The position numbers and the translations under genes were made by a program. The notes beneath the pieces are model-generated. The model worked only from the letters and a program-made list of their open reading frames with translations. It had not been told where the DNA came from and ran no database searches. From Desulfuromonadales bacterium (GTDB lineage: Bacteria > Desulfobacterota > Desulfuromonadia > Desulfuromonadales > UBA2294), in contig JAUVAJ010000016.1 in NCBI GenBank assembly GCA_030591795.1, positions 1 through 11,480 on the forward strand: 11,480 bases of DNA, in the 5' to 3' direction. Of this stretch, positions 5,118 through 11,480 are shown one piece after another. Within the stretch, counting starts at the first letter, position 1; each line of letters starts with the position of its first letter.

Positions 5118-7430
5118 TTAGAATGTCTTGCGAATCGATATATTCCAGCGCTGCTCGTCCCGTCCCATAATATTTCCATTATCACTCGCAGCTCGCATTC
5201 CATACTCGTACAAAACACCGACACTTAACTTGCTGAAATTCAGATCTGCATATAATCCAAAACCAGTATCCCCGCTACCAAGGCTAAAATCATTCATCCA
5301 CCCAACACGGCAACCGAGTCTCGACCAGTTTGTGGGGTAATAATTAGCCAGACCGGAGATGGATATAGCCTCTAGCCCTTCAGCGTATTGTGAATCCACA
5401 CGTTCATAGTTAAGAAACTGCTTCAACTCGAACAGTCTACGTTTGATGCCAAATTGCAGATAGTGGGCATAACGGTACTCCTGAGCCATACTCAAGAGAT
5501 ACCCGCCATCCCTGTAATCAGGTAAACGCCATTCAAATACCAACTTTCCAGACAAATAATGCTCTCGATTAGGGGTATAAGTTAGCAAAGAATCATGCGA
5601 CAGGCTCATTCCATCAAATTCAGACTGTGCCATAGTGGCACTAAAGGTTCTACTTGATACACCTTGGCTCAAGTTGTCACCAATAAGAAGTTTACTTTTA
5701 ATGTCAAGGAGATATCGGCTGACTGCATATCGCAAACGATGATCCAGATAATACTGCCCAACACTATCACCGTCAACGTCCTGATACTCGCCCCCAAGCT
5801 CAAGACGATTGGAGACCCGCGACAAACCCACATGATCTAGAAACAAGATCAACTCAGCGCGCCAAACATTCCCGTCTATATTGTCAATCTGCGAGCTTGA
5901 AGCCTTGAGCCTCTCCAGACTTACCGGTCGGATAAAATTGGTTGTAGAAGTGCTTATTTTGCCAGATCCAAGCAGAAGAAAACTGCCGAATCCGGCTCGA
6001 ACTCGTTTGTGCAACTGTTTGGCCAGATCGAACTTAGCGGTTCCTTCAAAATAACTATCATCCGTAGAGGAAGTGGAGATTAACTGCTCTGGCATTCCTT
6101 CAAAATAAGCCAGACTAAGACGAGAAAACAGGTCATAAGATCCAGAGGCTTGCGCCAAACTCCTGTTCGGATAATACTCATAAAATGCTCGAAAAGCTCT
6201 TCCCTCCCCGCGGTCTCCAGCTTTCATTTCTACTTCAACTGCCGGTGCCGAAATATACTTGGCAACTTTCCCAGTCTCCCATCGTAACGAAGTATAAACA
6301 TTATTATCAGCCGTCTCAGTGTTAGTGAGAGCGAATGGCTGATTGTTTTGGGCTCGAATTCCAGTGAGATTATAGCGCCAGGAGTTGTTGCGGTCCGTTT
6401 CTCCTGAAGCATAAATTGGAACAACCAACGATCTTTGAAGTCGATTTCTCACTTCGAAACGGCTGTAATCGGAGAACATTACTGATCGCCAATTTTGACG
6501 CTTTGTCCTGACAAATAAATTAATGGCATACTCATTTGAGGTAGTTTGGGTATTTTGATAATTATCGATATATGTATAGCGCATATCGGTCGACAACTGA
6601 ATCCAGTTAGTTAGATTAATCCACTCCCGGCGCATGTATTGATCAACGGTTCCGAGCAGGTAGCTCGTCTCACCATAGTCTGCCAGAGCATTTAACTTGT
6701 CAGCATACTCCATAAAACGATAATGAAACCAGTTGTGCTTCTTGTTCAATGAGACAAAGGCAAGTTCTCGTTCTACATAATGCTGCGGAACCCATGAAGT
6801 TAAATCCTTGACATGGATTTCGCGATAATCGAAGAAGATCTTTGGTAAGTGCGCTAAAGTATCTCTGTACCGCCCAAGGTAACTACCATTTTTGATGCCT
6901 AAAACCATAGATGCACCAAATTCACGACGTTCTCCATCATTAACATTAGTAACAATGTCTGGGGTCAGAACGTTAGGGCGCCGGAGAAGAAGATTAGAAT
7001 CATCAAAAGACCCTCGAGGTAAATTTCTTTCAAATTTGGCAGACGTAAGATCTCGTCCGTACATTTTAAATCGAAATGGCAAGCCACCCGGAGCAAATAA
7101 CAACTCCCCGAGATATAAGACCTTGCCGTTATTCACATTAGAACTATTGTTAACACCATTACTTTGAATATCGCTATTGAGCCCCCACCATTCACCACCA
7201 ATCGCAAAATCATATTCGCCACCACGCCCACCCATAAAAACCCCTTGACGAGACAACAAGGCGGTGTATCGTTGTGCAAAACTCGAAGAATCAAACACAC
7301 GAGTCCCTCCCTCATCGGCCTGATAATGGGCATAATCCCACTCAAGCGACCCGGAGACTCCTGCAAAAGAGCTACTGCACCATGATAAAATAATGGTTAC
7401 CGCAAATATAAAAAATATAATTAACCGCAT
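5118..7430 (-). CDS. Large outer-membrane beta-barrel protein of a cytochrome locus
   Basis: A 770-residue secreted protein. The first 23 residues (MRLIIFFIFAVTIILSWCSSSFA) are a signal peptide, with likely cleavage after SFA; the WC is not a lipobox. The rest is rich in alternating aromatic/polar strands, such as LRYAVSRYLLDIKSKLLIG, ENAYSLRW-like stretches and repeated R-Y-x-Y motifs. The last residue is phenylalanine (WNISIRKTF), the usual outer-membrane assembly signal. It has no CxxCH. Size and pattern resemble porin partners of MtrB/OmbB type, roughly 650-750 residues, but I see no diagnostic motif of a specific family. It lies downstream of two multiheme cytochromes and an NHL lipoprotein and has its own sigma-54-like promoter. 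The ribosome binding site is weak (TGGA). Function as an electron conduit is inferred. Confidence 0.75.
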   Translation of the reverse strand: MRLIIFFIFAVTIILSWCSSSFAGVSGSLEWDYAHYQADEGGTRVFDSSSFAQRYTALLSRQGVFMGGRGGEYDFAIGGEWWGLNSDIQSNGVNNSSNVNNGKVLYLGELLFAPGGLPFRFKMYGRDLTSAKFERNLPRGSFDDSNLLLRRPNVLTPDIVTNVNDGERREFGASMVLGIKNGSYLGRYRDTLAHLPKIFFDYREIHVKDLTSWVPQHYVERELAFVSLNKKHNWFHYRFMEYADKLNALADYGETSYLLGTVDQYMRREWINLTNWIQLSTDMRYTYIDNYQNTQTTSNEYAINLFVRTKRQNWRSVMFSDYSRFEVRNRLQRSLVVPIYASGETDRNNSWRYNLTGIRAQNNQPFALTNTETADNNVYTSLRWETGKVAKYISAPAVEVEMKAGDRGEGRAFRAFYEYYPNRSLAQASGSYDLFSRLSLAYFEGMPEQLISTSSTDDSYFEGTAKFDLAKQLHKRVRAGFGSFLLLGSGKISTSTTNFIRPVSLERLKASSSQIDNIDGNVWRAELILFLDHVGLSRVSNRLELGGEYQDVDGDSVGQYYLDHRLRYAVSRYLLDIKSKLLIGDNLSQGVSSRTFSATMAQSEFDGMSLSHDSLLTYTPNREHYLSGKLVFEWRLPDYRDGGYLLSMAQEYRYAHYLQFGIKRRLFELKQFLNYERVDSQYAEGLEAISISGLANYYPTNWSRLGCRVGWMNDFSLGSGDTGFGLYADLNFSKLSVGVLYEYGMRAASDNGNIMGRDEQRWNISIRKTF

Positions 7431-7450
7431 TCAATACATCCAAACCACAG

Positions 7451-7468
7451 ATATGGCGTCAGCCACAT
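7451..7468 (-). promoter_or_regulatory. Leader hairpin ahead of the barrel gene
   Basis: On the minus strand ATGTGGC-TGAC-GCCATAT gives a 7-bp stem with one G-U pair and a four-base loop, about 20 bases before the start codon. It would lie in the untranslated leader if transcription begins at the sigma-54 site. It could shape access to the weak ribosome binding site. The evidence is structural only. Confidence 0.3.
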
Positions 7469-7527
7469 CAAAAATCTGCAAGACATTGAGAAAAAAACTA
7501 ACCTACATTTGTGCAAAGATACTACCA

Positions 7528-7543
7528 TGCAAAAAACGTGCCC
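7528..7543 (-). promoter_or_regulatory. Sigma-54 (RpoN) -24/-12 promoter for the barrel gene
   Basis: The minus strand reads GGGCACGTTTTTTGCA against the consensus TGGCACG-N4-TTGCA. The only mismatch is the first base, and the invariant GG and GC are at the correct spacing (12 bases from first G to G). A start near 7517 would leave a leader of about 87 bases before the ATG at 7430. Sigma-54 promoters need an upstream enhancer-binding activator; several inverted repeats lie about 190-280 bases upstream. Confidence 0.7.
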
Positions 7544-7556
7544 TACAAATGCCCGC

Positions 7557-7634
7557 CTAATTACGTTTTCTTTTGCCACCAAGCATAAAAAACAGAAGAA
7601 AATACGTAAACAACACCGTTAAATGACGAGCCAT
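7557..7634 (-). CDS. Doubtful 25-residue membrane micropeptide
   Basis: An in-frame ATG to TAG reads MARHLTVLFTYFLLFFMLGG followed by KRKRN, one strongly hydrophobic segment with a basic C-terminal end. It lies upstream of the sigma-54 promoter of the barrel gene. The frame is open further upstream and could start at a GTG at 7655 (32 residues). No convincing ribosome binding site is seen: GGTGA is only one base from the ATG. It may be a chance reading frame in AT-rich DNA; it is included because its composition looks protein-like. Confidence 0.2.
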   Translation of the reverse strand: MARHLTVLFTYFLLFFMLGGKRKRN

Positions 7635-7771
7635 TTCACCAATCAAGATCCCCACACACCCACTACCAAATCTTGTTCTGACATATTCGAAACAAATTAA
7701 ATCTGCCCAGCTGGGTATACAGTCTTTTTCGAACCTTATGGTTCAGTTTCTTGGCAAACCACCCCCTTCAA

Positions 7772-7796
7772 GCCAATTTGTTCTTTTATAATTGGC
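7772..7796. promoter_or_regulatory. Inverted repeat, possible regulator binding site
   Basis: GCCAATT (7772-7778) and AATTGGC (7790-7796) are perfect 7-bp arms 11 bases apart. A third TTGGCAA copy lies at 7751-7757, in the same direction as TTGGCAA at 7792-7798. The cluster lies about 235-280 bases upstream of the predicted sigma-54 transcription start, where an enhancer-binding protein could act. No regulator can be named. Confidence 0.3.
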
Positions 7797-7984
7797 AACC
7801 AGGGATTTTTAGTAACGATCAGCAACAATGCTAGAAGCCTCAAATCATCAGAAAACATCCAGCAACCTGGCAAAGCCGAATATTATCAGTAGATTCATGT
7901 GTTCAGCAATTCACTAATCAGCGAACAGTTGTGCTGGTAGATTAAAACAGCCTTGGTGACAAATACTCTGGCAGTTGATTTGGA

Positions 7985-8983
7985 TTATTTCTGGTGACAT
8001 TGCTGGCAAAGCATCATTGCTGAACCGGTGCCAGATGAAAAAAAGACGCGACTTGCCCCACCATGCGGCCTGTGACAACTGGCACAACTGAGCTCTCGTC
8101 CAGACGAGGAAGATGGATCTGGCACACCCTTCAGAGGATGCTTGCCTCCCATTGAACGAATAACATGATTATTCAAATCTACCCCCTCATGACAACCAAT
8201 ACAAACAACATTGGTCTCGCGGAATAGTTGCGCAGGAAAATTAGTTGCATGGGGATCATGACAAACTGAGCACATACCAACTGCAACCGGGCCGTGGACG
8301 AATTCATTAGAACTAAACTCTTCAACCTTTTCCTCATGGCATTCAGTACAAATCTTCGCATCTCCAGCACGATATCTGTATTTTGACGGCCTACTCGCCG
8401 GGTCATGACAGAAAGTACACTCAAAAACCCCGGCCGGGCCATGCACATACTTACGTTTCAGCATCCGACGATGGCAAGTACCACATGGATTTTTCTCAAC
8501 AGACGACTCCAGAAGCTGTTGTTGCGTCGGCTGCATATTGTGACATGGAGCACAAAGAGCCTCGCGTTGTGAAGTATGCATCACGTAGTGTCGAAAATCG
8601 TCCGGCGGACGCTCATATGGGTCACTCTTGTAATAAATATCTGCCTTCGTCTCGCCAATCTGCTTGCCTGATGCATCATGTGCCATGAGCGTTATACTAT
8701 TCTTTCCAGGCTCAAATGAAGGTTCAAGCAGTAAAAAATCAGCAAATGCCGCACGGTAGGCATCACTGGAAATATCGAGAATGTCGCTCTTGGCTCCATT
8801 GATTTCTAGCGAAACACCGGCAACCGGAGGATCCTCGCCAGTCTTTATGATCAACAAATGAGAATAAGGAACCCAGCTCCCGTCTTCCGGATAAATCAGT
8901 TCAATCGCTGCGGAAGATAACGCCAACGACAGGACAGCAACAAGACAGAATAAAAACAAGCCAGTTTTCTTCAAATTAATCAT
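7985..8983 (-). CDS. Octaheme c-type cytochrome with N-terminal Ig-like domain
   Basis: A 332-residue exported cytochrome. I chose the ATG at 8981-8983 because GAGGA lies seven bases upstream and a signal peptide follows at once (MINLKKTGLFLFCLVAVLSLALSSAA, residues 1-26). A longer frame from 9088 would run into the NHL gene. Residues about 27-118 resemble an Ig-like/cadherin-type beta domain (IELIYPEDGSWV...KNSITLMAHDASGKQIG). Eight CxxCH haem sites follow from residue 144: CAPCH, CGTCH, CTFCH, CTECH, CSVCH, CIGCH, CASCH and CQQCH. Several are the paired CxxCHxPH kind, with intervening HGP/HP histidines as likely distal ligands. It lies 34 bases after the NHL lipoprotein gene, in one probable operon. 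A periplasmic or outer-surface electron-transfer role is inferred. Confidence 0.88.
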   Translation of the reverse strand: MINLKKTGLFLFCLVAVLSLALSSAAIELIYPEDGSWVPYSHLLIIKTGEDPPVAGVSLEINGAKSDILDISSDAYRAAFADFLLLEPSFEPGKNSITLMAHDASGKQIGETKADIYYKSDPYERPPDDFRHYVMHTSQREALCAPCHNMQPTQQQLLESSVEKNPCGTCHRRMLKRKYVHGPAGVFECTFCHDPASRPSKYRYRAGDAKICTECHEEKVEEFSSNEFVHGPVAVGMCSVCHDPHATNFPAQLFRETNVVCIGCHEGVDLNNHVIRSMGGKHPLKGVPDPSSSSGRELSCASCHRPHGGASRVFFSSGTGSAMMLCQQCHQK

Positions 8984-9017
8984 TGCCAAATCCTCAAATC
9001 GGGAGTGAATATACCGG

Positions 9018-10136
9018 TTACTTACCTGGTACTTCTGGTTTGACCGCCTGCCCCTCGACGATCGGATTTTGTTTGAGATAGGCCGCATTCAAATACTGAA
9101 ATCGGTGAATAATTCGATTCATGGCATCGACCACCCATATACCGTCTTCACGGTCAACATCGATTCCACCCGGAAGATAAAACCCGCCCGGAGCGACCAC
9201 CCCTTCGTTGACTATAAATTTACCGCCAACGGTCATAAGAAAATTCCCCTCCAGGTCGAAAATGACAAAACGGTTCGCCATGGAATCAGTGATATATACA
9301 TGTCCAGATGGACTGACAGCAATCCCTTTTGGCACCTGAAACGAACCGATCGCCGTGCCCCGTTCACCAAACTCCCGCACGAATTCGCCTTCGGGCGTAA
9401 ACACCTGAATTCGGGCATTCATTGAATCGAGAACAAAAAGATTTCCGGAAGCATCGAGATCGAGATCAAGTGGGAAATTAAAGGTTCCTGGAATGTTTCC
9501 ACGTTCACCAAATGAAGTGATCCGCGAGCCGTCCACTAAAGAGATGACGTGAACGCTGTGCTGCTTCGGATCGGCAAGATATGCCTTTTGCCGCTGTTCA
9601 TCGATCGCAATATTAACAGGCCGCCCCATCCATTCAAGTGGCCACACTTCCTGTAATTTCCCGTCGGTAGCGAACACAAGAACTTTTTTTGCCAAAGAGT
9701 CGACGACATAGACACGCCCATGACTGTCGCCGTCAAGACCTGTCGGGAACTTGAAATCCATGATCCCACCCATGCGGTCAGTCAATGGCTCAAACTTGCC
9801 GGTTGTCAGGTCGACCGCTAGTACGTAACGCTGTCCGATTTCAGAGACATAGAACTTGCCACGGCCATCTGAGTAGACGTCAAACGGATTAAAAAAAAGC
9901 GATTCCGGCGCAAACTGCCCAAAAATTGCCTCTTCCACTTTGCTTGCCGTTATTTTTCGAAGGTCAGCGTCGGCCTGAAAGAACTCTACATACTCAATCT
10001 TCGGCTCTGAATACGGAGGCCAGAAATATCGTTGTTTAACCTGCGTAGCCGGGGAACATCCGGCGAGCAGACAGAACAACAATATCCCGAATACCCTTTT
10101 CAACAGAGCCCTGTGCGAGTCAATTTGAGCAATCAT
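9018..10136 (-). CDS. NHL-repeat six-bladed beta-propeller lipoprotein
   Basis: A 372-residue lipoprotein. The N-terminal signal ends in a lipobox, LLAGC (Cys27 lipidated). Next comes QRYFWPPYSEPKIEYVEFF, a segment I associate with NHL proteins encoded beside Geobacter-type cytochromes. The rest is about six NHL blades, for example FPTGLDGDSHGRVYVVDSLAKKVLVF, FPLDLDLDASGNLFVLDSMNARIQVF, PKGIAVSPSGHVYITDSMANRFVIF and LPGGIDVDREDGIWVVDAMNRIIHRF, each with the G-x-V/L-x-V-x-D-S/A core. Such propellers usually bind proteins or ligands and here may scaffold the cytochromes at a membrane. The gene is 21 bases after the big cytochrome gene and 34 before the octaheme gene, so all three are probably co-transcribed. 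No catalytic residues are evident. Confidence 0.88.
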   Translation of the reverse strand: MIAQIDSHRALLKRVFGILLFCLLAGCSPATQVKQRYFWPPYSEPKIEYVEFFQADADLRKITASKVEEAIFGQFAPESLFFNPFDVYSDGRGKFYVSEIGQRYVLAVDLTTGKFEPLTDRMGGIMDFKFPTGLDGDSHGRVYVVDSLAKKVLVFATDGKLQEVWPLEWMGRPVNIAIDEQRQKAYLADPKQHSVHVISLVDGSRITSFGERGNIPGTFNFPLDLDLDASGNLFVLDSMNARIQVFTPEGEFVREFGERGTAIGSFQVPKGIAVSPSGHVYITDSMANRFVIFDLEGNFLMTVGGKFIVNEGVVAPGGFYLPGGIDVDREDGIWVVDAMNRIIHRFQYLNAAYLKQNPIVEGQAVKPEVPGK

Positions 10137-10157
10137 ACAAACAGCTTCTTTTCTGGT

Positions 10158-11480
10158 TTATTTGTTTTTAACGGCTCTTTTACGGTCGTAAGACATCGGT
10201 TTGTGGCAACCGACCAGACAACCGCCACCAGATTCAGTAAAGGTAAGCTCAACCGGAATTTGCCAGCGACCAAAAGTTTTATTATTGAGAATCAGGCGTT
10301 CCTGATTTTCACCATGCACGCCATGACAAACCCGACAGGTACGCCCTTTTCTTGACTTGTTAACATGAACGTAATGCAGGTTCCGGTCACGGTTTCTGAA
10401 ACCGGTTGCTTCTGAGGTCCGGCCATATTCGAGCAAACCTCGCTCGTGGCAGGAGAGACACAGAGAATAGGCCTCTTCGGTATACGGAGTATAAAACGAA
10501 TCCGGATAATTCCCTTTCAGCAGGGCAATCGTGTCTGAACCGTGCGGATTATGACAACTCCAGCACTCACCGGAAGCTACCGGCTCATGCTGAAATTTGT
10601 AAGCCAGAATTTCCTCTTCCTTGGCATCATGACAGCTGTAGCAAAAAGTCTCCTGCTCACCTGTCAGCATCCGGACAACCCCCGTCCCGTGCGGATCATG
10701 GCATCCGCCACATCCTTCATCCAGGGCCTCGTGCTTGTACTTGCTCGATTCCGCTAGAGCCTGGATGTCATCGTGACAGTCGACACAGAGTGCGTCGCCG
10801 ACAGCGGGCAACATATAATCTTCCGGGCCGCTGTGTGGACTGTGGCAATTGACGCACCCTTCAAGAACTATCGGATGGGTGTGCTGGTCAGTGAGCAGCG
10901 CCTCCTTGTCATCATGACAAAGCACGCACAATTGACTACCGGAAGCCATCAGTTGATTTTCGGCATCAGCGGCATGCGGGCTGTGACAGCTAGTACATTC
11001 ACCGGCCGCAACCGGCCCGTGTATAACCTTTTCATCGGTGACACTGTCGTGACATTCATAACAGAGAGCAGCACCTTCGGCCGGAAGCATATTTTCAGCC
11101 GCTCCGGCGTGTGGATTATGACATGCCGTACAGCCGTCCTCCAGCGCCGAATGAACATATGCATTCCCTTCGGTCTTGCTATCGTGACATTCGTAGCAAA
11201 GGGCCTCGCCTTCGGCGGCAAGCATCTTTGGCGCAACGCCAGCATGGGGATTGTGACAGGAAGTGCAACCATCTTCGAGAGCCGGGTGGACACTCGCCAT
11301 GCCATCAGTTTTACTGTCGTGGCAACTGTAGCAGAGCGCGTCGCCGGTCTCGGCAAGCATCATCTCCTCGGGCCCGGCATGCGGGTCATGACAGGAGGTA
11401 CAACCATCATCGAGAGCCGGATGCTGATGTTCCCCTTCCGCCTTATCATCGTGACAACGGAAGCAAAGAGCATTGCCGTC
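10158..11480 (-). CDS. Large multiheme c-type cytochrome with paired CxxCH repeats, 5' end outside window
   Basis: At least 440 codons are visible. The frame is open through base 11480, so the signal peptide and further haems lie to the right. I count 16 CxxCH haem sites in the window, mostly in the doubled pattern CxxCHD...CxxCHxPH (paired-CXXCH cytochrome family). They sit in repeats of about 45 residues (MLxxxGxALCYxCHDSKTxG...VHxALEDGCTxCHNPHAG). After the last pair (CLSCH, CRVCH) is a beta-rich tail containing GGGCLVGCHKPMSYDR, where the spacing is CxxxCH, a possible seventeenth, atypical haem site. An ATG at 11361-11363 is internal, not the start. The protein should be exported and carry electrons over a long distance; localisation cannot be read from this fragment. 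It is the first visible gene of the cytochrome-NHL-cytochrome operon. Confidence 0.92.
   Translation of the reverse strand, partial: DGNALCFRCHDDKAEGEHQHPALDDGCTSCHDPHAGPEEMMLAETGDALCYSCHDSKTDGMASVHPALEDGCTSCHNPHAGVAPKMLAAEGEALCYECHDSKTEGNAYVHSALEDGCTACHNPHAGAAENMLPAEGAALCYECHDSVTDEKVIHGPVAAGECTSCHSPHAADAENQLMASGSQLCVLCHDDKEALLTDQHTHPIVLEGCVNCHSPHSGPEDYMLPAVGDALCVDCHDDIQALAESSKYKHEALDEGCGGCHDPHGTGVVRMLTGEQETFCYSCHDAKEEEILAYKFQHEPVASGECWSCHNPHGSDTIALLKGNYPDSFYTPYTEEAYSLCLSCHERGLLEYGRTSEATGFRNRDRNLHYVHVNKSRKGRTCRVCHGVHGENQERLILNNKTFGRWQIPVELTFTESGGGCLVGCHKPMSYDRKRAVKNK
10671..11360 (-). repeat. In-gene tandem repeats of 135-144 bp encoding paired-haem modules
   Basis: Consecutive modules begin with ML or QL and run 45, 45, 45, 47 and 48 residues, covering 11226-11360, 11091-11225, 10956-11090, 10815-10955 and 10671-10814. 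A partial module lies above 11360 and a further diverged one below 10671. The first two complete units match at 33 of 45 residues, while later ones drift, which suggests growth by duplication from the 5' side. Each unit carries two CxxCH sites. Confidence 0.8.

Larger units (their letters stand above)
7431..7984. other. 554-bp non-coding region between the barrel gene and the octaheme cytochrome gene
   Basis: AT-rich DNA with no long reading frame. It holds a sigma-54 promoter match (7528-7543), a leader hairpin (7451-7468), and inverted repeats at 7706-7715 (CCCAGCTGGG), 7731-7744 (GAACC-4-GGTTC) and 7772-7796 (GCCAATT-11-AATTGGC). It also holds one doubtful 25-codon frame (7557-7634). Only a weak CCAG-GTTG-CTGG stem (near 7858-7870) could end the cytochrome transcript on the minus strand. 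Confidence 0.7.

Noticed and set aside
7372..7392. Lipobox in the barrel protein signal peptide (LSWC)
   Set aside because: Tryptophan before the cysteine does not fit a lipobox; SSFA-G fits signal peptidase I and the C-terminal Phe fits a barrel.
8984..9088. Longer N-terminus for the octaheme cytochrome
   Set aside because: It would overlap the NHL gene by 71 bases and bury the signal peptide; the ATG at 8983 has a good ribosome binding site.
10406..10852. Plus-strand 148-codon frame opposite the large cytochrome
   Set aside because: It mirrors the repetitive haem codons on the other strand and has no protein-like features.
10671..11480. Regularly spaced repeats resembling a CRISPR array
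   Set aside because: The period is 135-144 bp and every unit is in frame, coding for paired CxxCH modules.

Overview
The window is a piece of a chromosome from a deltaproteobacterium, most likely of the Desulfuromonadales (Geobacter/Desulfuromonas/Pelobacter type). This is inferred from the order ffh-rpsP-khpA-rimM-trmD, from large 'paired CxxCH' multiheme cytochromes beside an NHL-repeat lipoprotein and an outer-membrane barrel, and from a sigma-54-type promoter. No rRNA, tRNA, transposase, CRISPR array or prophage gene is visible.

Region 1 (1-3092, minus strand) is a translation and protein-export operon. It reads ffh (SRP GTPase), rpsP (S16), khpA (KH-domain RNA-binding protein), rimM (16S maturation factor) and trmD (tRNA m1G37 methyltransferase, cut by the left edge). 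The last three genes are tightly coupled: there is an ATGA overlap between khpA and rimM and an 11-base overlap between rimM and trmD. A 128-bp palindromic repeat with imperfect terminal inverted repeats lies between ffh and rpsP, and its first three bases are the ffh stop codon. A near-consensus sigma-70 promoter (TTGACA, 17 bp, TATATT) drives ffh and overlaps a terminator-like hairpin for the gene upstream.

Region 2 (3136-5060) is mixed housekeeping. It holds a DUF3343 protein (minus). Divergent from it is a two-gene plus-strand unit: a small three-helix membrane protein translationally coupled to a DciA/DUF721 protein (replicative helicase loading). Convergent with that is a TrmN6/YfiC-type tRNA adenine-N6 methyltransferase (minus).

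Region 3 (5065-11480, minus strand) is an apparent extracellular-electron-transfer locus. In transcription order it has a large multiheme cytochrome with at least 16 CxxCH sites plus one CxxxCH (5' end outside the window), an NHL beta-propeller lipoprotein, an eight-heme cytochrome with an N-terminal Ig-like domain, a 554-bp non-coding stretch, and a 770-residue outer-membrane beta-barrel protein. The non-coding stretch carries inverted repeats and a good sigma-54 -24/-12 match in front of the barrel gene. The barrel unit probably ends at a hairpin/U-tract terminator that lies just before the most likely trmN6 start. The inference is a porin-cytochrome-like conduit: periplasmic or surface multiheme cytochromes, a lipoprotein scaffold and a transmembrane barrel, with the barrel under separate RpoN-dependent control. 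The protein families are known; their combination and function here are inferred from context.
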